This document shows, piece by piece, positions 17,712 to 25,808 of a stretch of 64,000 bases of DNA (the first letter of the stretch is position 1; each line of letters starts with the position of its first letter). The DNA comes from Conexibacter sp. DBS9H8. Lineage in GTDB: Bacteria; Actinomycetota; Thermoleophilia; Solirubrobacterales; Solirubrobacteraceae. The DNA is taken from assembly GCF_023330685.1 (NCBI RefSeq), contig NZ_CP097128.1, positions 3,572,120 through 3,636,119 of the forward strand, given 5' to 3'. The translations under genes were made by a program, and so were the position numbers. Below the pieces are notes generated by a model. It saw only the letters and a program-made list of their open reading frames with translations. It searched no databases and was not told the DNA's origin.

Positions 17712-18656
17712 ATGCGCGTACTTGTCACCGGCGGCTCAGGCTTCATCGGCTCTCACGTCGTCGACCGGCTGCTCGCGGCAGGACACGAACCGGTCATCTA
17801 TGACCTCCGTCCCTCGCCCTGGCACGTTGATGCCGACCCGGCGATCCCGACGGTCATCGGCGAGATCACCGACCGCGCCGCGCTCGAGGCCGCCCTGTCT
17901 GAGCAGCGGATCGACGTCGTCGCCCATCTTGCGGCGGTCGCGGACGTCAATGACGTGCACGCTGACCCGGAGACGGCGGAGATCGTCAATTCGCGTGGGA
18001 CGGCGGCGGTGTTGGAGGCGATGCGTCGGGTGGGGGTGTCGCGGGTGGTGTTTGCGTCGACGATCTGGGTGTATTCGGATACGGAGGCGGCGGTGGTGGA
18101 TGAGGAGACGTTGTTGCCGGCGCCGGCGCATTTGTATACGTCGACGAAGTTGGCGGGGGAGTTGTATTGCCGGTCCTATCAGGAGTTGTATGGGATTGAG
18201 TACACGGTGTTGCGGTTTGGGATTCCGTATGGGCCGCGGGCGCGGGAGGCGGCGGTGGTGCCGTCGTTTGTGAATCGGGCGTTGGCGGGTGAGGCGTTGG
18301 TGTTGTCGGGGGATGGGAGTCAGTCGCGGCGGTTTGTGTATGTGGAGGATTTGGCGCAGGGGGTGGTGGATGGGTTGGCGGATGTGGCGGTCAATCGGGT
18401 CTATAACTTGGTGTCGGATGAGGATGTGACGATTCGGCAGATCGCTGAGTTGGTGGGGGAGTATGTGGGGGATGTGGAGGTGGTGGTCGGTCCGGCGCGT
18501 CCGGGGGATTTGGGGTCCAAGGTGGTGTTGGGGGCGCGGGCTGAGGCGGAGTTGGGGTGGACGGCGCAGACGTCTTTTGGGGAGGGTGTGCGGCGTTATA
18601 TCGACTGGAAACGCGCCCAGACGGGGGAGCCCGACGCTGAGCTCGCCGGGGTCTGA
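17712..18656 (+). CDS. NAD-dependent sugar-nucleotide epimerase/dehydratase
   Basis: 314 residues, extended SDR family. N-terminal Rossmann motif VTGGSGFIGSHV, acidic loop at YDLRPS, the active-site STIWVYSDTE region and the YxxxK pair in LYTSTKLAGE; then LRFGIPYGPRAR and RRFVYVEDLAQGVV as in UDP-glucose 4-epimerase-like enzymes. The substrate is not identifiable. Odd: from about 17985 to 18600 the codon usage switches abruptly. All leucines become TTG and third positions are almost only G or T, while the first ~90 and last ~15 codons use normal C/G-ending codons. The protein stays intact, so this is a synonymous mosaic (see findings). Confidence 0.9.
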   Translation: MRVLVTGGSGFIGSHVVDRLLAAGHEPVIYDLRPSPWHVDADPAIPTVIGEITDRAALEAALSEQRIDVVAHLAAVADVNDVHADPETAEIVNSRGTAAVLEAMRRVGVSRVVFASTIWVYSDTEAAVVDEETLLPAPAHLYTSTKLAGELYCRSYQELYGIEYTVLRFGIPYGPRAREAAVVPSFVNRALAGEALVLSGDGSQSRRFVYVEDLAQGVVDGLADVAVNRVYNLVSDEDVTIRQIAELVGEYVGDVEVVVGPARPGDLGSKVVLGARAEAELGWTAQTSFGEGVRRYIDWKRAQTGEPDAELAGV

Positions 18657-18670
18657 GCTCGCCGGGGTCT
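18639..18670 (+). repeat. Tandem duplication of 16 bases across the epimerase stop
   Basis: GAGCTCGCCGGGGTCT occurs twice back to back (18639-18654 and 18655-18670). The first copy ends within the stop codon of the epimerase gene. Confidence 0.85.
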
Positions 18671-18728
18671 GAGCCGGTCGCGGGCCTGCCCGGCCCCGCG
18701 GCGCGCGACCTCCGGCGTGGTCCTTCAG

Positions 18729-18768
18729 GGCCCCGGACTCCGACATAAGGCCCCGGACTCCGACCTAA
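18729..18768 (+). repeat. Tandem duplication of 20 bases upstream of the ABC genes
   Basis: GGCCCCGGACTCCGAC(A/C)TAA in two direct copies (18729-18748, 18749-18768), with one mismatch, 66 bases before the ABC ATPase start. It may hold a binding site, but nothing shows this. Confidence 0.7.
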
Positions 18769-18834
18769 GTCTCAGCGAAGTTCGCTCTCACGGGCCTTGT
18801 GGGACGTTCGTCGGCCACCTACGCTCCCGCGCAG

Positions 18835-19752
18835 ATGATCGAAGTCCGCGGCGTCAGCAAGCGCTACGGGGAGAAGGTCGCCGTGGAAGATCTGACCTTC
18901 ACCGTCCAGCCGGGCGTCGTCACCGGGTTCCTGGGCCCGAACGGGGCGGGCAAGTCCACGACGATGCGGCTCATCCTCGGCCTCGACCGGCCGACGGAGG
19001 GGACCGCGACGGTTGCCGGCCGCAGCTACGCCGACCTCCCCGCCCCGCTGCATGAAGTCGGGGCGATGCTCGAGGCTCGCGCGATCCACACCGGCCGCTC
19101 CGCCCGCAACCACCTCCTCGCCCTCGCCCAGACCCACGGGATTCCCGACCGGCGCGTCGACGAGGTGCTCGACCTCGTCGGCCTCACTCACGTCGCCCGC
19201 AAACGGGTCGGTTCCTTCAGCCTCGGCATGGGCCAGCGGCTCGGGATCGCCGCCGCCCTGCTCGGCGACCCGCACACCGTCATTCTCGATGAGCCCGCCA
19301 ACGGCCTCGACCCCGAGGGGATCCGCTGGATCCGCACGCTGCTGATCGACCTCGCCCGGGAGGGCCGCACGGTCTTTCTCTCCAGCCACCTGATGTCGGA
19401 GATCCAGCAGAGCGCCGAGCATCTGATCGTGATCGGCAAGGGCCGCCTGATCGAGGACACGACCGTCGCCGACTTCGTCGCCCGTGCCTCCGCCGACGCA
19501 CCCGTCCGCGTCCGCGGCGCCGACCCGGCGGCGCTCGCCCACGCGCTGACCGCCGCCGGCGCCGCGGTCAGCCTCGAGGCGGACGGCGCGCTGACGGTCA
19601 CCGGCCTCGCGGCCGAACAGATCGGCGAGCTCGCCGCCGCCGACGGGCTCGTGCTACACGAACTGACCCCGCTGCGGGTGACGCTCGAGGAGGCGTTCAT
19701 GAGCCGCACCCACGAGGCGATCGAGTACCAGCCGACGGGCGTGCCGGTATGA
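18835..19752 (+). CDS. ABC transporter ATP-binding protein
   Basis: 305 residues. Walker A GPNGAGKSTT, Q-loop replaced by the region around VGAMLEARAI, signature SFSLGMGQRLGIA, Walker B VILDEPANGLDP and the switch histidine in FLSSHLMSE. This is the DrrA/BcrA/NatA-like group, with a C-terminal ~75-residue extension after the ATPase core. The last four bases overlap the permease start (ATGA). It drives the ABC-2 permease that follows; a two-component kinase lies downstream. The substrate cannot be told; relatives export drugs, peptides or lipids. Confidence 0.94.
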   Translation: MIEVRGVSKRYGEKVAVEDLTFTVQPGVVTGFLGPNGAGKSTTMRLILGLDRPTEGTATVAGRSYADLPAPLHEVGAMLEARAIHTGRSARNHLLALAQTHGIPDRRVDEVLDLVGLTHVARKRVGSFSLGMGQRLGIAAALLGDPHTVILDEPANGLDPEGIRWIRTLLIDLAREGRTVFLSSHLMSEIQQSAEHLIVIGKGRLIEDTTVADFVARASADAPVRVRGADPAALAHALTAAGAAVSLEADGALTVTGLAAEQIGELAAADGLVLHELTPLRVTLEEAFMSRTHEAIEYQPTGVPV

Positions 19753-20606
19753 GCGCGCTGCCGACCGCTCCCGGCGCCGGCCGGCTGACCGGCTCGGCCG
19801 GCGCCACCGACGGCATTCCCGCCGCGAGCCCCGTCACCCTCGGCCGGGTGCTGCGCTCGGAGTGGACCAAGCTGTGGTCGCTGCGCTCGACGCGGTGGTC
19901 GCTCGCGGTCGCCTTCCTCACCCAGGCGGGGCTGGGGCCACTGTTCGCGCTGCTGGAGATGGGCCGCTGGAACCAGCTGTCGCTCGGCCAGCGCCTGTTC
20001 TTCAGCCCGATCGACCATTCGCTCGTGGGCTTTCACTTCTCCCAGCTCGCGATCGGGGTGCTCGGGGTACTGATCATCACCGGCGAGTACAGCACCGGGC
20101 AGATCCGTTCGACGCTGCTGGCGGTGCCACGCCGCCTTCCCGTCCTGTGGGCCAAGCTGATCGTCTTCTCGGTCGTCGCCTTCCTGCTCATCTTCACCGG
20201 CGCCCTGATCGCCTTCTTCGTCTCCAACGCGATCTTCACCGAGCACCACGTCAACGTCGGTCTCGGCGCCCCGCACGCGTTCCGAGCCGTGCTCGGCACG
20301 GCGCTGTATGTGACCGGGACCGGGATGCTCTGCACCGCCTTCGGGACGATGCTGCGCGCGACCGCCGGGGGGATCTCGACCTTCGTGGTGATCCTGTTCG
20401 TGCTCCCGCCGATCCTGCTGCTGCTGCCGACCGGGACCGCCGACGCGATCAACCCGTACCTCCCCTCCGTCGCCGGCGGCAGCGTCGGCAGTGCGCTGCT
20501 GTCGCCCCACAGCTTCTCGCCGTGGGGCGGCTTCGCCCTGTTCTGCGGTTACGTGATCGCCGCGATCCTCACGGCCGCCTGGCTGTTGAAACGCCGCGAC
20601 GCCTGA
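19749..20606 (+). CDS. ABC-2 type transporter permease
   Basis: 285 residues. After a ~25-residue Ala/Gly/Pro-rich tail come VLRSEWTKLWSLRSTRWSL (typical of actinobacterial ABC-2 permeases), TGEYSTGQIRSTLLAVPRR and about six hydrophobic helices, ending with GYVIAAILTAAWLLKRRDA. It forms the membrane part of the exporter with the preceding ATPase, whose stop it overlaps. Confidence 0.92.
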   Translation: MSALPTAPGAGRLTGSAGATDGIPAASPVTLGRVLRSEWTKLWSLRSTRWSLAVAFLTQAGLGPLFALLEMGRWNQLSLGQRLFFSPIDHSLVGFHFSQLAIGVLGVLIITGEYSTGQIRSTLLAVPRRLPVLWAKLIVFSVVAFLLIFTGALIAFFVSNAIFTEHHVNVGLGAPHAFRAVLGTALYVTGTGMLCTAFGTMLRATAGGISTFVVILFVLPPILLLLPTGTADAINPYLPSVAGGSVGSALLSPHSFSPWGGFALFCGYVIAAILTAAWLLKRRDA

Positions 20607-20622
20607 CCCAAACCGGAGGACG

Positions 20623-20980
20623 ATGACGACCCCCGCCACCGTCTCAACCGGCCCGGATCGCGGCCACGACTTCCACGCGATCACCACCCCGCGCCGAGAG
20701 CTCTCCTGCTGGGCGGCCGTGCTGTGCACCTTCGCGCTCGGCACCGCGGCCGGGGACCTCACCGCCGATGCGCTCGGCTGGGGCTTCTGGTCCTCGGCGC
20801 TGCTGTTCACCGGCGTGATCGCGCGGCCACTCGGGGCGTCGTTTGCCGACGGTTTCTCCACGTCGGGGAACGGCGGCCTCAACCTCGGCGACCCGCTCGT
20901 CGCTCTCTGTGCCCTCGCCGTGTTGTCCTCGCCGTCGCCTGGGTGACGGTCAAGCGCATCGACGTCCAACCCCTCCACGA
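20623..20980 (+). pseudogene. Remnant of a COG4705-type membrane protein
   Basis: Open for 107 codons from an ATG with GGAGG upstream. ITTPRRELSCWAAVLCTFAL, GTAAGDLTADALGWGFW and RPLGASFADGF match the C-terminal half of COG4705 membrane proteins. Three defects are visible from my memory of the family. The first ~110 residues are absent. About 30 residues (the helix before TRPLGASF) are deleted between ALLFTGVI and ARPLGASF. The end is frameshifted near 20925: the expected VLAVAWVTVKRID is found in the next frame. The upstream ribosome site still looks functional, so a small membrane peptide could be made, but loss of function is most likely. Confidence 0.65.
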
Positions 20981-21117
20981 GCTCGTTCCCCATGCCCACC
21001 CACCCCACCCACACCCCCACCCCCACGGCCACCGGGCCGGCGCCATCGGCCGGCGCGGGCTGGGCCTCCAAACCGACTGACGGCCCCTCGGACCGACTCG
21101 GGGTCGCGGAGGCGGCG

Positions 21118-22299
21118 ATGCTCGACTGGCTCTTTGACCAGGCCGGACGGGCGCGGCGCCTCAGCGCCGCCCATCCGGTCAGCGTCGATCTGCTCGTCGG
21201 AGTGGCGCTGCTGGCGGCCAGCTTCATCGGCCTGGCCACCCAGGAACGGCTGACCGTGACGGCGATCGTCGCCGGGGTCGCGCTCTGTCTCCCCCTCGCC
21301 CTCCACCGCCGCCGGCCCGAGGTCGCCTTCGGGCTCGTGTTGCTCGTCGGGTTCCTCCAATGGCTGATCAGCGTGCCCCAGCTCGCCGACGCCGCCCTGC
21401 TGATCGGCCTTTACACGGTCGCCGCGCGGTCGCGCCCGGTGATCGTCGTCGCCGCGCTGAGCAGCCTCGAGGCCGGTGCGATCGGCGCGACGCTGCGCTG
21501 GGTCGTCGTCGACCCGCTGAAGGTGTGGGTCGGCCTGTCGGCGCTCGCGGTCGCCGCCGCCGGTGCGGGGATCGTCATCCGCCAGCGGCGTGAGCTGCTC
21601 GAATCGCTGCGGGAGCGGGCGGACCGGCTCGAGTTCGAGCGCGACCAGCAGGGCCGGCTCGCCGCCGCCGCCGAGCGCGCCCGGATCGCCCGGGAGATGC
21701 ATGACATCGTCTCCCACAACCTGACGGTGATGATCGCCCTCGCCGACGGTGCGCGATTCACCCTCGACAGCTCCCCGGAGGCGGCCCGGCCGGCGGTCGA
21801 GCGGATCTCGGCGACCGGGCGCCAGGCACTCGTCGAGATGCGGCGCCTGCTCGGGGTGCTCCGCGACGACCCGCAGGCGAGCTCACTCGAGCCCCAGCCC
21901 TCGCTGGCCCGGCTCGATGAGCTGATCTCCCGGGTCGAGGCGGCCGGCATCCCGGTCAGCTTCACCCTCACCGGTGATCCCGGCTCCCTCTCCCAGGGCC
22001 TGTCCCTGACGGTGTTTCGCGTCGCCCAGGAGGCGCTCACCAACGTGCTCAAGCACGCCGTCGCGCCGACGCGGGCAAGCCTCACCCTGACGGCCGGCCC
22101 GGGGGGACGGGTCGAGCTGACCGTCGCCGACGACGGTCGGGTCCTCGCCGGCGTCGCCGCGGGATCGCCCGCCCCCGAGCGCCCGACCGGGCGGGGACTG
22201 GCCGGGATGCGCGAGCGAGCGGCCGCCTACGGCGGCGAGCTGATCGCCGGCCCGGCCGCCGACGGCGGCTGGCGCGTGCACCTGCTCATCACCGGCTGA
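21118..22299 (+). CDS. Sensor histidine kinase, NarL/DesK type
   Basis: 393 residues. About five hydrophobic helices (to ~residue 150), a short coiled-coil, then the HisKA_3 dimerisation motif ARIAREMHDIVSHNLTVM (phospho-acceptor His in MHDIV) and a HATPase domain with EALTNVLKHA, VADDGR and GRGLAGMRERAAAYGG. I chose the ATG with GGAGG five bases upstream; an in-frame Met 126 bases earlier would add a His/Pro/Thr-rich leader that lies in the decayed COG4705 region. It follows the ABC exporter, as in many actinobacterial exporter operons, but the usual adjacent response regulator is missing. Confidence 0.9.
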   Translation: MLDWLFDQAGRARRLSAAHPVSVDLLVGVALLAASFIGLATQERLTVTAIVAGVALCLPLALHRRRPEVAFGLVLLVGFLQWLISVPQLADAALLIGLYTVAARSRPVIVVAALSSLEAGAIGATLRWVVVDPLKVWVGLSALAVAAAGAGIVIRQRRELLESLRERADRLEFERDQQGRLAAAAERARIAREMHDIVSHNLTVMIALADGARFTLDSSPEAARPAVERISATGRQALVEMRRLLGVLRDDPQASSLEPQPSLARLDELISRVEAAGIPVSFTLTGDPGSLSQGLSLTVFRVAQEALTNVLKHAVAPTRASLTLTAGPGGRVELTVADDGRVLAGVAAGSPAPERPTGRGLAGMRERAAAYGGELIAGPAADGGWRVHLLITG

Positions 22300-22348
22300 C
22301 GCCAGGCTCCGAGGGGTCGACGACCGGCTGAGCCGGCCAACACTCCGT

Positions 22349-23665
22349 TTACGCGCCCGTGCCACCGCGGCCCGATCGGGCCGGAACGGCGAGGGTGCCC
22401 AGGAGCGCCTGGACATCATGGAGGGCGGCGTGCTCGGGCACCTCACCGACGACCATCAGCAGATAACCGTAGGAGCCGTGGGCGGGCAGAACGGTCACGG
22501 CCTCGGCCCGCACCTCGATCCGGTGGACCCCCGGAAGGGCCCCGAGGTGCTGCCGCCAGTCGTCACTCAGCCGCGAGGGCACCCCGACCGGGGGCTGAAG
22601 CACGAAGGCATAGTGGACGGCCTCGCGGCCCAACGGCAGGGGGGAGACGCGCTCCCCCATCGCGGCCGCCGCGGCAGCGGCGTACAGGTCGACTCCACCG
22701 GCGGCAAGGATGAGCTCGGGGATGCCACCCCCGGCGACGCGGCCGTTGACCTCGATCACCCGGGGACCGTCCGGGGTCAGCTTGATCTCGACGTGCAGGC
22801 AGCCGACCGACACGCCGATCGCGGCAGCCGCGGCGACCGCGACGGCCTCGACGTCGGCAAGTTCGCCGACCGCGAGCTGGCTGGGCAGGAACGACCCGGT
22901 CTCCCGAAACGGCGCCGTCAACGGCATCCGCCCGCTGACGGCGACAACGTCCACCGCGCCGCCGGCGGCGACGAGCTCGACCGACACGTAGTCCCCGTAC
23001 CCGTCGATCGGCTCGGGCGGGTAGGGCCCGAGACACTCCTCGACGATCACCGGACGGCGGTCGCCCCCGGCCCAGCGACGGGTGAGCTCGTCCATGAGCG
23101 CCGCCGCATCCGCGACGGCGAGGGTGTCACGGCCGCCGGTGCCGACGACCGGTTTGACAACCGCCGGGAAGCCCAGCTCTGCAGCGGCGGCCCGGATCGC
23201 CGGCTCCGGCGTGTCCGCGACGATCCGGCGGAACGCCGGGGTCGGCAGCCCTGCTCGGGCGAGCGCCGTCCGCTGGGCGACCTTGTCGGTGAGGGCGACG
23301 GCGACCGGCTCGGAGTGGCCGGCCACGCCGAGGGCAGCCGCGAGCGCCGCGGCGCTCCCGATCCCCGCGTCCGCGAAGGTTGTGATTCCGGCGACCCCGT
23401 GGACGCGGAGGTCTGCGGCGACCGCGGCCACCGGACGATCGGCAGCATCGACGCAGGCACCGAAGCGCTCGAGCGGGCGCCGCACCTCCGGCGCGAGTGC
23501 GTCGGTGAGAATCCAGACGATCTCCCAGCGCCCCTCGACCGCGCCGAGCAGGGTGAGGAGGGGAATCGACCCGGGGACGTAGACGACGCCGAGCCGACGG
23601 GACACCGGCAAGCCGGTTGGGTCCGGGTGCGCACCTCGCGCCGGCCCGACACCGGTCCCGCTCAT
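22349..23665 (-). CDS. ATP-grasp family ligase
   Basis: 438 residues. ATP-grasp core: VALTDKVAQRTALARAGLPTP, ELGFPAVVKPVVGTGGRDT (ATP-binding lysine and glycine loop), VEECLGPY, then GCLHVEIKLTPDGPRVIEVNGRVAGGGIP carrying the metal-binding Glu and Asn residues. Such enzymes join a carboxylate to an amine or thiol using ATP; the closest feel is to biotin-carboxylase-like or amino-acid ligases of secondary metabolism. The start overlaps the stop of the upstream luciferase-like gene (ATGA), so the two are co-translated. The product is unknown. Confidence 0.85.
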   Translation of the reverse strand: MSGTGVGPARGAHPDPTGLPVSRRLGVVYVPGSIPLLTLLGAVEGRWEIVWILTDALAPEVRRPLERFGACVDAADRPVAAVAADLRVHGVAGITTFADAGIGSAAALAAALGVAGHSEPVAVALTDKVAQRTALARAGLPTPAFRRIVADTPEPAIRAAAAELGFPAVVKPVVGTGGRDTLAVADAAALMDELTRRWAGGDRRPVIVEECLGPYPPEPIDGYGDYVSVELVAAGGAVDVVAVSGRMPLTAPFRETGSFLPSQLAVGELADVEAVAVAAAAAIGVSVGCLHVEIKLTPDGPRVIEVNGRVAGGGIPELILAAGGVDLYAAAAAAAMGERVSPLPLGREAVHYAFVLQPPVGVPSRLSDDWRQHLGALPGVHRIEVRAEAVTVLPAHGSYGYLLMVVGEVPEHAALHDVQALLGTLAVPARSGRGGTGA

Positions 23666-24465
23666 CGGGCGGGCGGGCCGGCCACGATCGCCCGGCGCCC
23701 GTGCGTGAGCGGCCGGTACCAGTTGAGCAGCCGCAGCCACCACGTCCCGCCGACCTGTTCCCATGCGGCGGCGTCGTCGTAGCCGAGGGCGACGAGGTCG
23801 TAACCGTCGGTGCTTCCGCCGCGGAGGGAGGCGACCTCAGCGAGCAGCTGGGCCCCCTGGTCCGGGGAGAGGCCGACCGGGAAGACCCCGTCACAGGCGG
23901 CGGCACGGCGGACCGGGCGACCGCGGACCCGCTCGGTCGCCACCCACACCGGAACGTCCGCCTGCACGGGGGTCGGCAGGAAGGTGACGCCGTTCAGCCG
24001 GTAATGGGAACCGTCGTGGTGGACGGGATCGCCCGTCCAGGCCGCGCGCATGATCTCGAGCCCCTCATCGAGGAGGTCGCCGCGAACGCGCGGGTCGGAC
24101 TCCTCACCGAAGTCAGAGAACTCCGGCCCGAGCGAGATCCCGAGCCCGACCCCGGCGACCATCCGCCCGGCACTGAGATGGTCGAGACTCGTCACCTCCC
24201 GGGCGACGTTCCAGGGCCGGCGGCGGGCGAGCGGGGTGACGAGCGCCCCGAGCCGGACCGATGTGGTCGCGGCGGCGATCGCGGCGAGCATGATCCACGG
24301 GTCGGCGGTCGGCAGCACTCCCTCCGGCCGGGCGATGTGGTCACAGACGAACACGCCGTCCCAGCCGGCCTGCTCGGCGAGCGCGGCCAGCTCGGCGGCG
24401 GCCGCCGCATCCGCGTACGGGCCGAAGTTCGGGAGGTAGACCCCGTACTTCACCGGCGCCGCCAC
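23662..24465 (-). CDS. LLM-class (F420-type) oxidoreductase
   Basis: 267 residues, a luciferase-like TIM barrel: GVYLPNFGPYADA at the N-terminus, AEQAGWDGVFVCDHI, WIMLAAIAAATTSVRLGALVTPLARRRPW, SAGRMVAGVGLG and PVWVATERVRGRP. Actinobacterial members usually use reduced F420, some FMN. The GTG start comes three codons before a second possible GTG; the 5' end lies in an 18-base repeat, so the precise start is uncertain. It sits between an acyl-CoA dehydrogenase and an ATP-grasp ligase on the same strand, suggesting a small metabolic operon. Confidence 0.88.
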   Translation of the reverse strand: MAAPVKYGVYLPNFGPYADAAAAAELAALAEQAGWDGVFVCDHIARPEGVLPTADPWIMLAAIAAATTSVRLGALVTPLARRRPWNVAREVTSLDHLSAGRMVAGVGLGISLGPEFSDFGEESDPRVRGDLLDEGLEIMRAAWTGDPVHHDGSHYRLNGVTFLPTPVQADVPVWVATERVRGRPVRRAAACDGVFPVGLSPDQGAQLLAEVASLRGGSTDGYDLVALGYDDAAAWEQVGGTWWLRLLNWYRPLTHGRRAIVAGPPAR

Positions 24466-24515
24466 CCGGACCGCACCCGCCGCCCGGACCGCACCCGCCG
24501 CCCGGACCGCACCCT
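24462..24515 (+). repeat. Three tandem copies of an 18-base unit
   Basis: CC(A/G)CCCGGACCGCACCC(G/T) at 24462, 24480 and 24498. The repeat fills most of the gap between the acyl-CoA dehydrogenase stop and the luciferase-like gene start. Confidence 0.85.
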
Positions 24516-24534
24516 CACCACGTGTCCGCCCGGG

Positions 24535-25716
24535 TCATAGGCGCTTGCGGACGAGAAGCGTCTCCGCGCCGGCGTGGAGCACCCGGTCGTTGGAGACCAT
24601 CACGACACCCCCGTAGGCGTCACGGAGGTGACGGTCGAGGCTGAAGGGAGTGTCACGGCGATAGCCGGCGATCCCGCAGATCTCCAGCGCGGCACTCGCG
24701 ACCGCCACCGCCCCCTCAGAGGCGGCGACCTTGAGGTTGCGCAGCTCGGCAATCAGGTCGGGGCTCTCGAGCGTCCCCGCCGCCGCGGCCGCGGCGAAGC
24801 CCCGCCGGGTGCTGTCGTGGAGGGCCCGGACCTGGGCGAGGCGGACGCTCAGCTCGGACAGGCGCAGCGCCGACGGGGGCACCTGACCGATGCGGCGCCG
24901 GGCCACCGCCCGCACGTAGGCGTGTGCCTTGGCGGCCGCGGCGTCGGCGATGCCGACCCACACCGAGCTGAGCAGCAGCAGGGTCGTCTGCATCCCGCCG
25001 GAGTTGGCCACCTCGGCGAAGGGGATCGGATAGATGTGGGGGGCCTGAAGCTCGGCGACGATCCGGTAGCCGCGACTACAGGTCCCGCGCAGACCGAGGG
25101 AGTCCCACTCGCTGAGCGGCTCGAGCCGGGGCCGGCGACAGATCACCTGCACCTGATCGGTCGGCTCGGCATCGGGGGCGCGCCGGGCGCAGGTGAAGAT
25201 GAGGTCGGCCCGCTCCCCGAAGGAGATCGCCAACGCGTCCTTGCGCAGGCGCAGGCAGCCGTCGTCGTCGGGGGTGACCGTCGCGACGCTCGCGCTGAGA
25301 TCGGCCCCACTGCCGACCTCCGAGTTGGCGTTCGCGCACAGCAGCTGGTCGGCGGCGATCTCCCGCTGCAGCGCACGCAGCTCGTCGCCGGCTCCGAGGC
25401 GGACGAGGTTGGCCACGTCGATGCTGTGCATCGCCAGCATCAGCGCGCTCGCCGCACAGTGGGAGGCGATCGTGCGGACGGCACCGGCGAGCTCGGGAAC
25501 GCCGATGCCCATGCCGCCGAGCGATTCGGGGATCAGCGCCGACAGCAGCCGCTGCTCGCGGAAGACCGCGAGCGTCTCCTCCGGGAACCGTGCGGCCCGA
25601 TCGACCTCATCAGCGGCGGCCGCGGCGACCGGGCCGACCACCGCGACTGCCGACCAGAAGCGGTCCGTGAGCTCAGGGAACGCGGCGAGCGGGCCGGTGG
25701 GCAGCGTGGAGGACAC
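24535..25716 (-). CDS. Acyl-CoA dehydrogenase family protein
   Basis: 393 residues. N-terminal helical domain with ALIPESLGGMGIGVPELAG and IASHCAASALMLAMH; middle beta domain LCANANSEVGSGADLSA (flavin/substrate loop) and DSLGLRGTCSRGY; C-terminal helical domain RRIGQVPPSALRLSELSVRLAQV and EICGIAGYRRDTPFSLDRHLRDAYGG. The usual catalytic Glu cannot be assigned by eye, so it may be a flavin-dependent oxidase or monooxygenase of this fold rather than a true dehydrogenase. The start is GTG. Divergent from a second luciferase-like gene at 25809. Confidence 0.88.
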   Translation of the reverse strand: MSSTLPTGPLAAFPELTDRFWSAVAVVGPVAAAAADEVDRAARFPEETLAVFREQRLLSALIPESLGGMGIGVPELAGAVRTIASHCAASALMLAMHSIDVANLVRLGAGDELRALQREIAADQLLCANANSEVGSGADLSASVATVTPDDDGCLRLRKDALAISFGERADLIFTCARRAPDAEPTDQVQVICRRPRLEPLSEWDSLGLRGTCSRGYRIVAELQAPHIYPIPFAEVANSGGMQTTLLLLSSVWVGIADAAAAKAHAYVRAVARRRIGQVPPSALRLSELSVRLAQVRALHDSTRRGFAAAAAAGTLESPDLIAELRNLKVAASEGAVAVASAALEICGIAGYRRDTPFSLDRHLRDAYGGVVMVSNDRVLHAGAETLLVRKRL

Positions 25717-25808
25717 GGCGGCGTGAGCCTACCAGCGTCACCGTCGCCTCCCGCCGCTAGCCGGGCTCGGCCGCCGGGCCCACCGCGCCCGCGCGGTAGC
25801 GTGGAGGG

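Noticed and set aside
17985..18600. Block made by a mutagenic retroelement or cytosine deaminase
   Set aside because: Changes appear limited to synonymous third positions and TTG/CTN leucine swaps; the protein is intact and no reverse transcriptase or template repeat is visible.
20992..21117. Longer start for the histidine kinase
   Set aside because: The added 42 residues are His/Thr/Pro-rich, fall in the decayed gene region and lack a ribosome site, while GGAGG precedes the ATG at 21118.
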